Part shown: positions 15,859-24,286 of the stretch, piece after piece
Numbering within the stretch: position 1 is the stretch's first letter
Layout: every line of letters starts with the position of its first letter
NCBI GenBank assembly: GCA_964474355.1
Contig: CAYYSY010000351.1
Location: 1 to 50,616 of the forward strand
Source: CAYYSY01 sp964474355
Lineage (GTDB): Bacteria > Myxococcota_A > UBA9160 > UBA4427
DNA: 50,616 nt
Reading direction: 5' to 3'
The notes under the pieces: generated by a model
What the model saw: only the letters and a program-made list of their open reading frames with translations
The model's database searches: none
What the model was told of the DNA's origin: nothing
Position numbers and translations under genes: made by a program

Positions 15859-16024
15859 TGGGACCTCCCTCTGGCGCGGTGTCGCGCGGCTCGGGGATGG
15901 GGGCGGATCTCGCCCGATTCTACGCCCGCGGCGCAGCGCAATGGGAGTTGAATTCGCCCGTGCTTCACATTTCTGTGACGGCCTGGGTGTCGCGGCACGT
16001 GCCCAGTAGGGCGCGTCGCGCCCC

Positions 16025-16819
16025 TCAGCCGATCCGCGCGCTCTGGCCGCCGTCGACCGGCAGGATCACGCCCGTGACGAAGCGAGACTCGTCGCTGGCC
16101 AGGAAGAGGGCGGCGTTCGCCACGTCCCAGGCCGTGCCCATCTCGTGGCCGAGCGGCACCTGGGCGTCGCGGGCGGCGATGAGCTTCTGCTTCTCGATGC
16201 CGAGCGCCTTCGAGATGCCCTCGATCGCCATCGGGGTGTTGATCAGCCCGGGCATGATCGCGTTCACGCGGACGCCGTGGTCGGCGTTTCCCATGGCGAG
16301 GGCGTGGGTCATGGCGTTCAGCGCGGCCTTCGACACCTTGTAGCCGAAGATCGGCGCGGCGCAGACGGCGGCGATCGACGAGACGTTGATGATCGAGCCG
16401 CTCGCCTGCTCGCGCATCGCGGGCAGCGCGTGTCGGACCATCCGCCAGGGACCCTTCAAGTTGACGTCGAGAAGGTGGTCGAAGGCCTCTTCGGTGATCG
16501 AGGTCGCGCCGCCGTCCCCCGTGCCGATGCCGACGTTGTTGTGGAGCACGTCGATGCGTGCGTGCTCGGCCAGGCACGCGTCGACCGCCGCCTTGCAGTC
16601 GGCGTCGCTGGTGACGTCGGCGCAGACGGGCGTCGCGATGCCGCCTTCGCGCTCGATCAGCTCGCAGGTCTCCCGTGCGGAAGCCTCGTCGCGATCGGCG
16701 ACCACCACCTTCGCGCCTTCACGTGCAAACAGCAGCGCCGCCGCCCGGCCGTTGCCGATCTCGTCGCCGGGCGTCTGCCCGCCGCCCACGATCATCGCGA
16801 CCTTGTCGGCCAGCCGCAT
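16025..16819 (-). CDS. Short-chain dehydrogenase/reductase
   Basis: 264 residues from ATG at 16819. Classical SDR features: a variant cofactor loop (IVGGGQTPGDEIGNGRAAA, longer than the standard TGxxxGIG), VVADRDEASA after the second strand, HNNVGIGTG, the serine strand IINVSSIAA, and the catalytic pair in FGYKVSKAA (YxxxK). It ends FVTGVILPVDGGQS. The VVAD acid favours NAD(H). It starts 7 bases after the stop of the COG3687 metal-dependent hydrolase and is likely cotranscribed with it. Substrate unknown; an alcohol/ketone of lipid or terpenoid type would fit the context. Confidence 0.92.
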   Translation of the reverse strand: MRLADKVAMIVGGGQTPGDEIGNGRAAALLFAREGAKVVVADRDEASARETCELIEREGGIATPVCADVTSDADCKAAVDACLAEHARIDVLHNNVGIGTGDGGATSITEEAFDHLLDVNLKGPWRMVRHALPAMREQASGSIINVSSIAAVCAAPIFGYKVSKAALNAMTHALAMGNADHGVRVNAIMPGLINTPMAIEGISKALGIEKQKLIAARDAQVPLGHEMGTAWDVANAALFLASDESRFVTGVILPVDGGQSARIG

Positions 16820-16826
16820 CGAAGGC

Positions 16827-17672
16827 CTACGAGATCTCGGGCGAGGCGTAGAACTCGGCGACGTAGGCTTCGTCGTGCTGGTCCCAGGGGTGGAAGCCGG
16901 GCTTGAAGTAGGCGAGCAGGAGGTCGCGCTGCACCTCGCGGGAGATCCGGTCGATCTCGCGCGCCTGCGCGCGCATGGCGTCGGTCAGCGGCTCGGGGTC
17001 GGCCTTGATCATTCGCCGCGCCATGATCGCGAAGGCCGGACCGAACCAGAGCAGGCCGACGACGACCGAGACCATCCGCGTCAGGTAGCCGCCGCCCACC
17101 TTGCGAAGCAGGTCGAACGCGACCGCCTTGTGCTCCAGCTCCTCGGCCGCGTGCCAGCGCCAGAAGCGCAGGGCCTCGGGATGCATGTGCTTCGCGAGCT
17201 CGGGCTCGGCGAAGAGCACGTGGGCGCCGGTTGCCGTCAGGTGCTCGAAGAAGACGGTGATGCCGAGCTGGATCTTCTTCGGCAGCCAGCGGCTCGCGCT
17301 CTCCATGACGCGCGCCGCGTACGCCTCCTCGCGCTTCACGTCGATGCCGTGAGCGGCGAAGTGCGCGTTGAAGTCGTTGTGCGCGCGGGTGTGATGGCCC
17401 TCCTGCTGGATGAAGGCCTGCACGAGCTTCGCGAACTCGGGGTCATCCACGCGGTCCGCGTAGTTGCGCACCGACTGGATGAAGAAGCGTTCGCCCGGTG
17501 GGATCAGGATCGAGAACGTGTTCTCGAGATGCGTGATCAGCTTGTTGCCACCGAACCAGTACTTGGGGATCGCGTCGAGATCGCGAAACGTGAACTTGCG
17601 CGGGATGATGTCGACGCCGTCGGGCAGGGTGGGGGGAGAAGCGAGTGCCTGCGGCGAGGCTGTGGTCGCCAT
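16827..17672 (-). CDS. Predicted metal-dependent hydrolase (COG3687, PF10118)
   Basis: 281 residues from ATG at 17672, preceded on the coding strand by a GGAGGAT ribosome site. The family's helical His/Glu-rich core is visible: FIQQEGHHTRAHNDF and then RWHAAEELEHKAVAFD, which supply paired carboxylate/His ligands reminiscent of ferritin-like di-iron proteins. The family is widespread in mycobacteria and in proteobacteria rich in lipid metabolism; its reaction is not established, and a di-iron oxygenase role is as plausible as hydrolysis. It is the promoter-proximal gene of a two-gene unit with the SDR downstream. Confidence 0.88.
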   Translation of the reverse strand: MATTASPQALASPPTLPDGVDIIPRKFTFRDLDAIPKYWFGGNKLITHLENTFSILIPPGERFFIQSVRNYADRVDDPEFAKLVQAFIQQEGHHTRAHNDFNAHFAAHGIDVKREEAYAARVMESASRWLPKKIQLGITVFFEHLTATGAHVLFAEPELAKHMHPEALRFWRWHAAEELEHKAVAFDLLRKVGGGYLTRMVSVVVGLLWFGPAFAIMARRMIKADPEPLTDAMRAQAREIDRISREVQRDLLLAYFKPGFHPWDQHDEAYVAEFYASPEIS

Positions 17673-17724
17673 CGGTCATCCTCCAGTCGAGGGACGCGTC
17701 CCCCATTCTACTACCGGATGCAAT

Positions 17725-17742
17725 CGAATCCACGCGGATTCG
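17725..17742. promoter_or_regulatory. Inverted repeat in a divergent promoter region
   Basis: CGAATCC-ACGC-GGATTCG has perfect 7-bp arms and lies in the 195-bp gap between the metal-dependent hydrolase (leftwards) and the pyruvyl-transferase-like gene (rightwards), 53 bases before the hydrolase start. A dimeric repressor site is the simplest reading. Confidence 0.4.
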
Positions 17743-17867
17743 CTGCCGGCTCGAATTCCGTACTCATCGTCCGAACCGCGCTTTCCCTGCACTGACGATC
17801 GAGTAGCTTTGGCCTCGCCGGGCACGCGAACGGCGCCCATGGCAGCCCTCGATCGGATCGCCTCGAA

Positions 17868-18824
17868 ATGTCATTTCGCCGAGTCCACATCATCGATACC
17901 GCCGTCGGCTCCGGGAACATCGGAGACGAGATCATCATGGAGGCGTGTCGTGACGCCTTCGGCCCGATCTTCGAGGAGTCCTACGTCTCCACATCGGCGG
18001 GCCACGACGGCCTCGGGCCCTCGAGCCGCAAGCGCTGCCGCGATGCCGACATCGTGATGCTCATGGGGACGAACGCGTTATCGCCCTATTTCCGTGTCGG
18101 GCTCCCATTCATGTGGCGGGTCCGCTGGCGCGATCTCCGTGCGTTGAGGGGGCGGGTGGTGCTCGCGGGTGTCGGCGCGACCTGGGACTTCAAGCGTGTC
18201 AGCCCGCTGCAGAAGCGCTTCTGGCAGTACGTCCTGTCACCGAATCACGTCCACTCCGTGCGGGATGCACTCGGTGAGCAGCTCGTGAAGGCGTGCGGTC
18301 GTCGCGTGCTGAAGACCTCGTGCCCCACGCTCTGGCGCTATCGCGACACGCCCCCGACCGCGCCGACCACGAAGGCACGCGCTGTCTGCTTCACGCTCAA
18401 CCGCCACAAGCGCAGTCCGATCGACGAGGACTTCGTGCGCATCCTCTCCGACCACTACGAGAAGCTCTACTACTGGCCGCAGACCACGAACGATCTCGAC
18501 TATCTCGAGCCCCTGCGATCGAGCGTGAAGGCCGAGGTCCTCCCGCCCAACCTCGCCGCGTACGACGCGTTTCTGCGCACGCACGAGGTCGACGTCGTGG
18601 GGACGCGCCTGCACGGCTCGATCCGCGGCCTCAACCATGGCCGCCGCACGCTCGTGGTATCGATCGACAACCGCGCCCGGGAGATGTCGCACGACACCGG
18701 CCTCCCGACGATCGAGCGAGACGCCGTGCCCGAAGAGCTGGCTGCGCGGCTCGAGGGCCAGATCCACGCTGAGATCCGGGTGAAGGGCGACACGATCGAC
18801 GAATACCTGTCGCAATTTGGCTGA
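17868..18824 (+). CDS. Polysaccharide pyruvyl transferase family protein
   Basis: 318 residues, ATG at 17868 with no strong ribosome site. The N-terminal GSGNIGDEIIMEA matches the NxGDE start of the CsaB/WcaK family. VVLAGVGATWDF and the C-terminal DVVGTRLHGSIRGLNHGR with VVSIDNRAREM are the hallmark substrate/nucleotide region. Family members add pyruvate ketals to surface polysaccharides using PEP. No other polysaccharide genes are adjacent, so it may act on a glycan made elsewhere or be a divergent member. Its start shares a divergent region with the COG3687 gene. Confidence 0.85.
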   Translation: MSFRRVHIIDTAVGSGNIGDEIIMEACRDAFGPIFEESYVSTSAGHDGLGPSSRKRCRDADIVMLMGTNALSPYFRVGLPFMWRVRWRDLRALRGRVVLAGVGATWDFKRVSPLQKRFWQYVLSPNHVHSVRDALGEQLVKACGRRVLKTSCPTLWRYRDTPPTAPTTKARAVCFTLNRHKRSPIDEDFVRILSDHYEKLYYWPQTTNDLDYLEPLRSSVKAEVLPPNLAAYDAFLRTHEVDVVGTRLHGSIRGLNHGRRTLVVSIDNRAREMSHDTGLPTIERDAVPEELAARLEGQIHAEIRVKGDTIDEYLSQFG

Positions 18825-19039
18825 CGCTCGCCCCGTCCGGGTCGAATCGTCGGGTCGGCCCAATGGTCGCCGCGCGGCCGCCTGGGCCCCCCTGGCCCCC
18901 ATCCGAGGCACCTTCACGTCGATGATCGCGGCTCCGATCGGGGCGGGATGCCCCCCGGAACGTCGGGTATCTGACTCGTCGAGGGAGGCGCACGTTGTAT
19001 CATCCAGCTGCGCTGGGGGGTGCAGGAGCCGGGGGTGGC

Positions 19040-20443
19040 ATGGCATTCACGCACTATGACCGTTTGACCGCGCTCGACACGGTCTTTCTCGAGATCGAGT
19101 CGCCCGGCGTGCACATGCACGTGGGCTCGGTGGGCATATTCGATCCAGGGCCGCTCGCAGGCGAAGACGGCAGCATCGATTTCGACAGCGTGCTCGAGCT
19201 GAGCGAAGCGGGTCTCTCGAAGGCGCCGCGATTCCGCCAGAAGCTCGCGAACATGCCGGTCACCGGTCACCCGGTCTGGGTCGACGACGAGCACTTCAAC
19301 ATCATGTACCACGTGCGCCACACCGCGTTGCCGTTGCCGGGCGACGAGCGGCAGCTGAAGCGTCTCGTCGGCCGCATCATGAGCGAGAAGCTCGACCGTG
19401 CGAAGCCCATGTGGGAGCTCTGGTTCGTCGAAGGGCTCGAGGGTGGACGCCTCGCCGTCGTGTCGAAGGTGCATCACTGCCTGATCGACGGCATCTCGGG
19501 TGTCGACCTGCTCGCCGCCTTCATGGGGACGAACCCCGAGCACCGGTCCGAGACGAGCGAGCACAAGTGGATGCCGCGGCCGGCCCCGAGCCGAGCCAGC
19601 ATGCTGATCGACGAGGCCCGGCGGCGGGCGTCGATTCCGGGGAATCTGCTCGGTGCTGCGGTCGGTGCCCTGCGCGGGCGCGACGAGTCCTTCGAAGAGG
19701 TGAGCCACAAGGCGTCCGGCTTCGTTGCCGGGCTGCGCAAGTCGATGTCGACCGGCTCCGAGACGCCGCTCAACGTTCCCATCGGCCCCCATCGACGCTT
19801 CGACTGGACGCGGTTCGACATGGAGGCCGTGAGGCAGGTCGGCAAGAAGCTCGACGGCACGGTGAACGATGTCGTGCTCGCGACCGTCTCGGGCGCGGTG
19901 CGCGTCTATCTCGGTGACCACGGCCTCGACGTCGACTCCATCGACTTCCGGGCGTTCGTCCCGGTCAGCACTCGGACCGCCGCGGAGCGTGGCAAGCTCG
20001 GCAATCGCGTCTCGATGATCGTCGCCGACCTGCCGGTCTCGCAGTCGGATCCGCGCGAGCGCTTCGCGTCGGTGATCGAGGAGACGAGGCGCCTCAAGTC
20101 GTCGGGCGAGGCCGAGGGGGCCGGCGTGATCGGCGAGATCAGCGAGTGGACGACCACCAGCCTGCTGGCAGGAATGAGCCGCATGGCCGCGTCGCGCCGG
20201 TCGTACAACATGGTCGTCACCAACGTGCCCGGCCCGCCGATGCCCGTCTTCATGAACGGCGGCCGGATGCTCGAGACGTATCCGCTGGTGCCGCTCTTCG
20301 ACAACCAGGCGCTGGGCATCGCGCTCTTCAGCTACGACGGGGGCCTGCATTGGGGCTTCAATGCCTGCTGGGACGCCGTGCCCGACCTGCACGACTTCGT
20401 CGACGAAATCGACCGCGCATTCAAGGCGCTGCTGGCGCTCTGA
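19040..20443 (+). CDS. Wax ester synthase / diacylglycerol acyltransferase (WS/DGAT), paralog 1
   Basis: 467 residues from ATG at 19040 (MAFTHYDRLTALD), aligned with the start of paralog 2. A TTG at 18995 behind GGGAGG is an in-frame alternative adding 15 residues. The catalytic HHxxxDG is HHCLIDG, with H145, H146 and D150. Other family blocks are PVWVDDEHFNIMYHVRH, KPMWELWFVEGLEGG, NDVVLATVSGAVR and VTNVPGPPMPVFM. These membrane-associated enzymes join acyl-CoA to fatty alcohols or diacylglycerol to make storage lipid. It is followed 22 bases later by paralog 2. Which of the two activities dominates cannot be told. Confidence 0.95.
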   Translation: MAFTHYDRLTALDTVFLEIESPGVHMHVGSVGIFDPGPLAGEDGSIDFDSVLELSEAGLSKAPRFRQKLANMPVTGHPVWVDDEHFNIMYHVRHTALPLPGDERQLKRLVGRIMSEKLDRAKPMWELWFVEGLEGGRLAVVSKVHHCLIDGISGVDLLAAFMGTNPEHRSETSEHKWMPRPAPSRASMLIDEARRRASIPGNLLGAAVGALRGRDESFEEVSHKASGFVAGLRKSMSTGSETPLNVPIGPHRRFDWTRFDMEAVRQVGKKLDGTVNDVVLATVSGAVRVYLGDHGLDVDSIDFRAFVPVSTRTAAERGKLGNRVSMIVADLPVSQSDPRERFASVIEETRRLKSSGEAEGAGVIGEISEWTTTSLLAGMSRMAASRRSYNMVVTNVPGPPMPVFMNGGRMLETYPLVPLFDNQALGIALFSYDGGLHWGFNACWDAVPDLHDFVDEIDRAFKALLAL

Positions 20444-20465
20444 CGGCCCGGCGAGAGGATCCCCC

Positions 20466-21887
20466 ATGTCCGACGTGCTCTATGACCGACTGACCCAGAT
20501 GGACAACTCCTTCCTCGTCTGGGAGGACGCCGACCCCGCCGTCGCGATGCACGTCGCCTCCACGCAGATCCACGAGGCGGCGCCGCTCCGCAAGAACGAT
20601 GGCTCGCTCGACATCGACCGCATCGAGGAGTACGTGTACTCGCGCCTCGACGCGATCCCGCGCTATCGCCAGCGCATCATGCGGACGCCGCTCGAAGATC
20701 ACCCGATCTGGGTCGACGACGACAGCTTCAACATCCGCTACCACGTGCGCCACACGCGACTGCCGCGGCCCGGCAGCGAGCGTCAGCTGAAGCGCCTCGT
20801 CGGCCGCATCTTCTCGCAGCGGCTCGACCGCGAGAAGCCCCTCTGGGAGCTGTGGATCGTGGAGGGGCTCGAGGGCGACCGCATCGCGGTCGTCTCGAAG
20901 GTCCACCACTGCATGGTCGATGGCGTGTCGGGCACGGAGCTCATCGCGGCGTTGCTGCGGCCCGTGCCGCAGGAGAAGCCCGACCCCATCGCGCGCTGGA
21001 CGCCGCGCGCGACCCCGGGCGCCGCCGAGCTCGGCGTCGACGAGATCGCGCGCGTGGCCGGTGCGCCCGCAGCGTTCGCCCGCTCGCTCACGAAGCTCGC
21101 CCGCGACGAGGACGGCGCGCGGCATTATCTCTCCGAGCGCCTGTCGGCCTTCTCTCGCCAGATGACGTCGTTCGGCGGCGCGACGCCGGTGCCCTTCAAT
21201 CGACCGATCGGCCCGCACCGGCGCATGGACTGGGTGTCGATGCCCTTCGAGCGGATCCGCGAGATCCGCCAGGCCGTGGGTGGCACGGTCAACGACGTCG
21301 TCCTGGCGACCGCCGCCGGCGCCGCGGCGAGGTTTCTGTCGCGGGACCGTGGTCTCGATCTCGACGAGCTGACCTATCGCGTGATGGCGCCGGTCAGCGT
21401 GCGTGCGCCCGAGGAGCAGGGGGTGCTCGGCAATCGCGTGTCGGCCTGGGGCATCGAGCTGCCGCTCGCCGAGCCCGATCCGCTCTCACGCCTCGACATG
21501 ATCCGTGAGGAGACCGAGGACCTGAAGGAGTCGAAGGCGGCGCTCGGCGGCGAGGTGCTCACCGCGGTTACCGAGTGGACGGGCTCGGGCCTGCTCTCGC
21601 TGGGCGCGCGCATGATGAACTTCGGATCGCCCTTCAACTCGGTCATCACGAACGTGCCCGGGCCGCAGATTCCGCTCTATCTGCTCGAGTCGAAGATGCT
21701 CGAGATCTACCCGCACGTGCCGCTGATGGGCACCATGGGGATGGGTATCGCGAACTTCAGCTATGACGGGACGCTCTCATGGGGCTTCTCGTCCGACTGG
21801 GATCTCGTGCCCGATCTGCACCAGCTGGCGCTGGCTACCGAGACCTCGTTCGAGGAGCTGCACGCGGCGGCGACGGAGCGCGGCTGA
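20466..21887 (+). CDS. Wax ester synthase / diacylglycerol acyltransferase (WS/DGAT), paralog 2
   Basis: 473 residues, ATG at 20466 (MSDVLYDRLTQMD) with GAGAGGA upstream. Catalytic HHCMVDG gives H147, H148 and D152; PIWVDDDSFNIRYHVRH, NDVVLATAAGAAARFL and ITNVPGPQIPLYL match paralog 1 closely in order and spacing. It is clearly related to paralog 1 but not a recent copy, so two substrate ranges or two acyl acceptors are likely. Both are transcribed together and end just before the convergent lipoprotein gene. The pair supports a lipid-storing lifestyle. Confidence 0.95.
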   Translation: MSDVLYDRLTQMDNSFLVWEDADPAVAMHVASTQIHEAAPLRKNDGSLDIDRIEEYVYSRLDAIPRYRQRIMRTPLEDHPIWVDDDSFNIRYHVRHTRLPRPGSERQLKRLVGRIFSQRLDREKPLWELWIVEGLEGDRIAVVSKVHHCMVDGVSGTELIAALLRPVPQEKPDPIARWTPRATPGAAELGVDEIARVAGAPAAFARSLTKLARDEDGARHYLSERLSAFSRQMTSFGGATPVPFNRPIGPHRRMDWVSMPFERIREIRQAVGGTVNDVVLATAAGAAARFLSRDRGLDLDELTYRVMAPVSVRAPEEQGVLGNRVSAWGIELPLAEPDPLSRLDMIREETEDLKESKAALGGEVLTAVTEWTGSGLLSLGARMMNFGSPFNSVITNVPGPQIPLYLLESKMLEIYPHVPLMGTMGMGIANFSYDGTLSWGFSSDWDLVPDLHQLALATETSFEELHAAATERG

Positions 21888-21898
21888 GCCGCGACGTC

Positions 21899-22780
21899 TC
21901 AGCGGGTGACGCGAGGGCTGGACTCGTCGTCGATCCTTCGGACGTGCTCCCGGATCGTTCGCACGGACTCGATCGTTTCGTCTCGAAAGAAGAGGTCCCG
22001 GTCGAAGACGACGAATGCGATCGGCGCGATGTCGCCGGCGGCAGTCGTCAAGGCTGTGCGCTGGCGCTCGTCGATCGCCGCCGCGCTCGCGTAGATCAGC
22101 AGCGCCGGCTCGAGCGCGCGCAGCTCGCCGGGCGCCAACCCGATCGTCCGCTCCTCACGACCGTGCGCCACGTTCTCGGCGCCCGCCTGCTCGATCAGGT
22201 CGGTGACGAAGTGGTGGCCGCCAGCGATCGCGAAGGGCTCGAGCGACGCGATCGCTGCGACCCTCGGGCGAGGCTGGCCATACGACTCGGCGCCGAGCCG
22301 CGCGAGCGCTCGAGTGCGCTCGCGAATGGTGTCGTGCATGAGTGGCCCGAGGCCGACGAGCGCGCCGAGCTCGCGCCAGAGCGCATAGCCGTCGTCGAAG
22401 TCGTGGGCCGCGGCGACGACGACCTCTCGGTCGGCGCGCCGGAGGCCCCGGGCCAGCTCGGCCTGTGCCTCCGCCAGCACGAGCAGATCCGGGGCGAGCT
22501 CCTCGACGTGCGCTCGCAGGTCGGGCGAGTCGGTCGGGACCACCCGAGCCACCGCGAGGCCGCGCAGCTGCGCCGAGGCGGCGTCGACACCGACGACGCG
22601 CTCGGCGCACCCGAGCTCGACGAGGAGCGCGCTCGCCATTCGCGAGAGAGAGACGATGCGCTGTGCCGGGGCGTGCACGGCGGCGACGTTCCGCTCCTCG
22701 AGGGGCGCCTCTTGCTCGCTCGTGCATCCGAGGGTGGCACCCGACACCAGCGCGAGCAGGACACCCGCGACCCGGGCCAT
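21899..22780 (-). CDS. BtuF-like periplasmic metal/cobalamin-binding lipoprotein
   Basis: 293 residues from ATG at 22780 (MARVAGVLLALVSGATLGC); an ATG at 22795 adds five residues. The signal peptide ends in a lipobox-like TLGC with Cys at 19. The mature protein has the helical-backbone metal receptor pattern: RIVSLSRMASALLVELGC, VVGVDAAS, then ELAPDLLVLAEAQ and IEQAGAENVA. Known members deliver vitamin B12, heme or siderophores to an ABC importer. No permease or ATPase is adjacent, so it either serves a distant importer or has another role. The promoter must overlap that of the divergent exported protein, since the starts are only about 40 bases apart. Confidence 0.8.
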   Translation of the reverse strand: MARVAGVLLALVSGATLGCTSEQEAPLEERNVAAVHAPAQRIVSLSRMASALLVELGCAERVVGVDAASAQLRGLAVARVVPTDSPDLRAHVEELAPDLLVLAEAQAELARGLRRADREVVVAAAHDFDDGYALWRELGALVGLGPLMHDTIRERTRALARLGAESYGQPRPRVAAIASLEPFAIAGGHHFVTDLIEQAGAENVAHGREERTIGLAPGELRALEPALLIYASAAAIDERQRTALTTAAGDIAPIAFVVFDRDLFFRDETIESVRTIREHVRRIDDESSPRVTR

Positions 22781-22819
22781 CGATGCTGATATCATGAGCG
22801 CATGGTAGGAGCGATCTCG

Positions 22820-23455
22820 TTGCATCTCCCGTCGGTGCGGGCTCGTGTGCTGCTTGGTCGGTTGGCGCTCGTGCTGGTGCTCACGGCCGTGCTCGCCGGT
22901 GCGGCGCACGCGAAGAGCCACCTCTGGAAGTTCAAGGAGGTGTTCAGCAACGCGGACGGCACCATCCAGTACATCGAGATGGAGATCCTGGATCCGGAGG
23001 GGACCGGTGAGTGGGTCACGAATACTCAGGAGCTGACGTCCAACACGTCGACGTTCACCGTCCCGGGCAATCTCCCCGACGAGAACACCTACCTCCGCTC
23101 GATGCTCTTCGGCACCGCGGAGTTCGCGGCCCTGCCGGGGGCGCCCACGCCCGACTGGATCATCCCCGCGAACTTCTTCGACCCATCGGGCGACGAGCTC
23201 CGCTGGCGCGACTGGCGTGACGTATACGCCTTCACGTCTGGCCAGGTTCCCATCGACGGCATCCACGCGCTGCAGCGCAGCGACGGCAGCCAGCCCGTCA
23301 ACACACCCACGAACTTCGCCGGCGCGACCGGCACGGTGAATGCCTCGCCGGGGATCGGCATGGGCGACGATCCCGTCTGGATCGCCGTGCTCGTGGCCAT
23401 GCTCGGCATCGGGGCCTTCATGGCGCTCGCGCGCCGCGGCGAGTCGGTCGGCTGA
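22820..23455 (+). CDS. Exported protein with C-terminal membrane anchor, function unknown
   Basis: 211 residues if TTG at 22820 is used; AGGAG at 22807-22811 supports it, whereas the in-frame ATG at 22802 has no ribosome site. The signal peptide (RVLLGRLALVLVLTAVLAG) ends with AHA. The mature part starts SHLWKFKEVFSNADGTIQYIE, contains a Trp/Asp-rich RWRDWRDVYAF, and ends with a helix (WIAVLVAMLGIGAFMA) followed by ARR. I recall proteins with a similar opening in cell-surface contexts but cannot name the family. It would be held in the membrane by its C terminus. It is divergent from the BtuF-like gene and 39 bases before the zinc-ribbon gene. Confidence 0.75.
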   Translation: MHLPSVRARVLLGRLALVLVLTAVLAGAAHAKSHLWKFKEVFSNADGTIQYIEMEILDPEGTGEWVTNTQELTSNTSTFTVPGNLPDENTYLRSMLFGTAEFAALPGAPTPDWIIPANFFDPSGDELRWRDWRDVYAFTSGQVPIDGIHALQRSDGSQPVNTPTNFAGATGTVNASPGIGMGDDPVWIAVLVAMLGIGAFMALARRGESVG

Positions 23456-23494
23456 CGCGTCCAGACGCTGCCCGCCGCGTGATAGACTGCGCCG

Positions 23495-24214
23495 ATGGGC
23501 CTCCTCTCGCCGCTGCTCGAAATCCAGGACATCGATCGCACGTGTGACCAGCTCCTCATCAGGCGGCGCGATCTGCCCGAGCGCGCCCAGAAGGCGAAGG
23601 TCGAGGCCCGCATCGCCAGCGTCGATGCGGCGCACGGCGAGCTCGTTCGCAAGCGCGAGGGGCTCGACCAGGCCGAGCACGACATGGCCGATCACGTCGG
23701 GGCGGTCGCCGCGCGAGCCAAGGGCGTCGAGGACACCCTCTACGGCGGAACCGTGACGGCGGCGAAGGATCTCACCGTGTTGCAGGACGAGATCGGTGTG
23801 ATCCGCGCCGAGCAGTCCCAGCTCGAAGAGCAGGAGATGGCGCTGCTCGAGGAGATGGAGCAGGCCGAGAGTGAGATGGCCGAGAACCGGCGCGCGCGGG
23901 CCGAGATCGAGGGCGAGCTGGCCGAGGTCGATTCGCAGCTGAAGGCGGCCGAAGGTGTGATCGACGGCGAGATCGCCGAGCTCGGCCGGGGCAAGGCGAG
24001 CCATGCCGAAGGGCTGCCGGGCGAGGTCATCGCGGCCTACGAGTCGCTGCGCGGACACGAGCGGCTGAATGGCATCGCAGCTGCCGCGCTCTCCGAGAAG
24101 GGCTGCGGTGGCTGCAAGATGAGCCTGCCGCGCCTCGAGGTCGCGCGCATGCGCGAGAAGCCCGAGGACGCGCTGCTCCACTGCGAGAACTGCGGGCGGC
24201 TGCTCGTGCGCTAG
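23495..24214 (+). CDS. Coiled-coil protein with C4 zinc ribbon (CT398/DUF164-like)
   Basis: 239 residues, ATG at 23495. Residues 5-180 are a long coiled coil rich in Glu/Arg/Ala, containing the conserved ATLYGG-type segment (here EDTLYGGTVTAAKDL). The C terminus folds as a zinc ribbon with GCGGCKMSLP and later CENCGRLLV, giving two cysteine pairs. This is the architecture of CT398 of Chlamydia and related bacterial proteins, some reported to interact with sigma-54 or flagellar parts. Given the sigma-54-like promoters in this window that is worth noting, but no function is proven here. Confidence 0.88.
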   Translation: MGLLSPLLEIQDIDRTCDQLLIRRRDLPERAQKAKVEARIASVDAAHGELVRKREGLDQAEHDMADHVGAVAARAKGVEDTLYGGTVTAAKDLTVLQDEIGVIRAEQSQLEEQEMALLEEMEQAESEMAENRRARAEIEGELAEVDSQLKAAEGVIDGEIAELGRGKASHAEGLPGEVIAAYESLRGHERLNGIAAAALSEKGCGGCKMSLPRLEVARMREKPEDALLHCENCGRLLVR

Positions 24215-24286
24215 CCGGTCACTCGCCCCGAGTCGGAGGTCCCTGCGAGAAGGCCCCGCGCATGCTGGACCCGGCCCGGCGCGCTC

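Noticed and set aside
15994..16003. GGCACGTGCC palindrome upstream of the exported protein, considered as a reverse-strand sigma-54 element
   Set aside because: The GG to GC spacing is wrong for -24/-12, and a lone 10-base palindrome is not unexpected at this GC content.
17511..17526. CGAGAACGTGTTCTCG, a 7-bp-arm inverted repeat resembling TetR-type operators
   Set aside because: It lies inside the COG3687 gene and is fully explained by codons for LENTFS; no promoter context.
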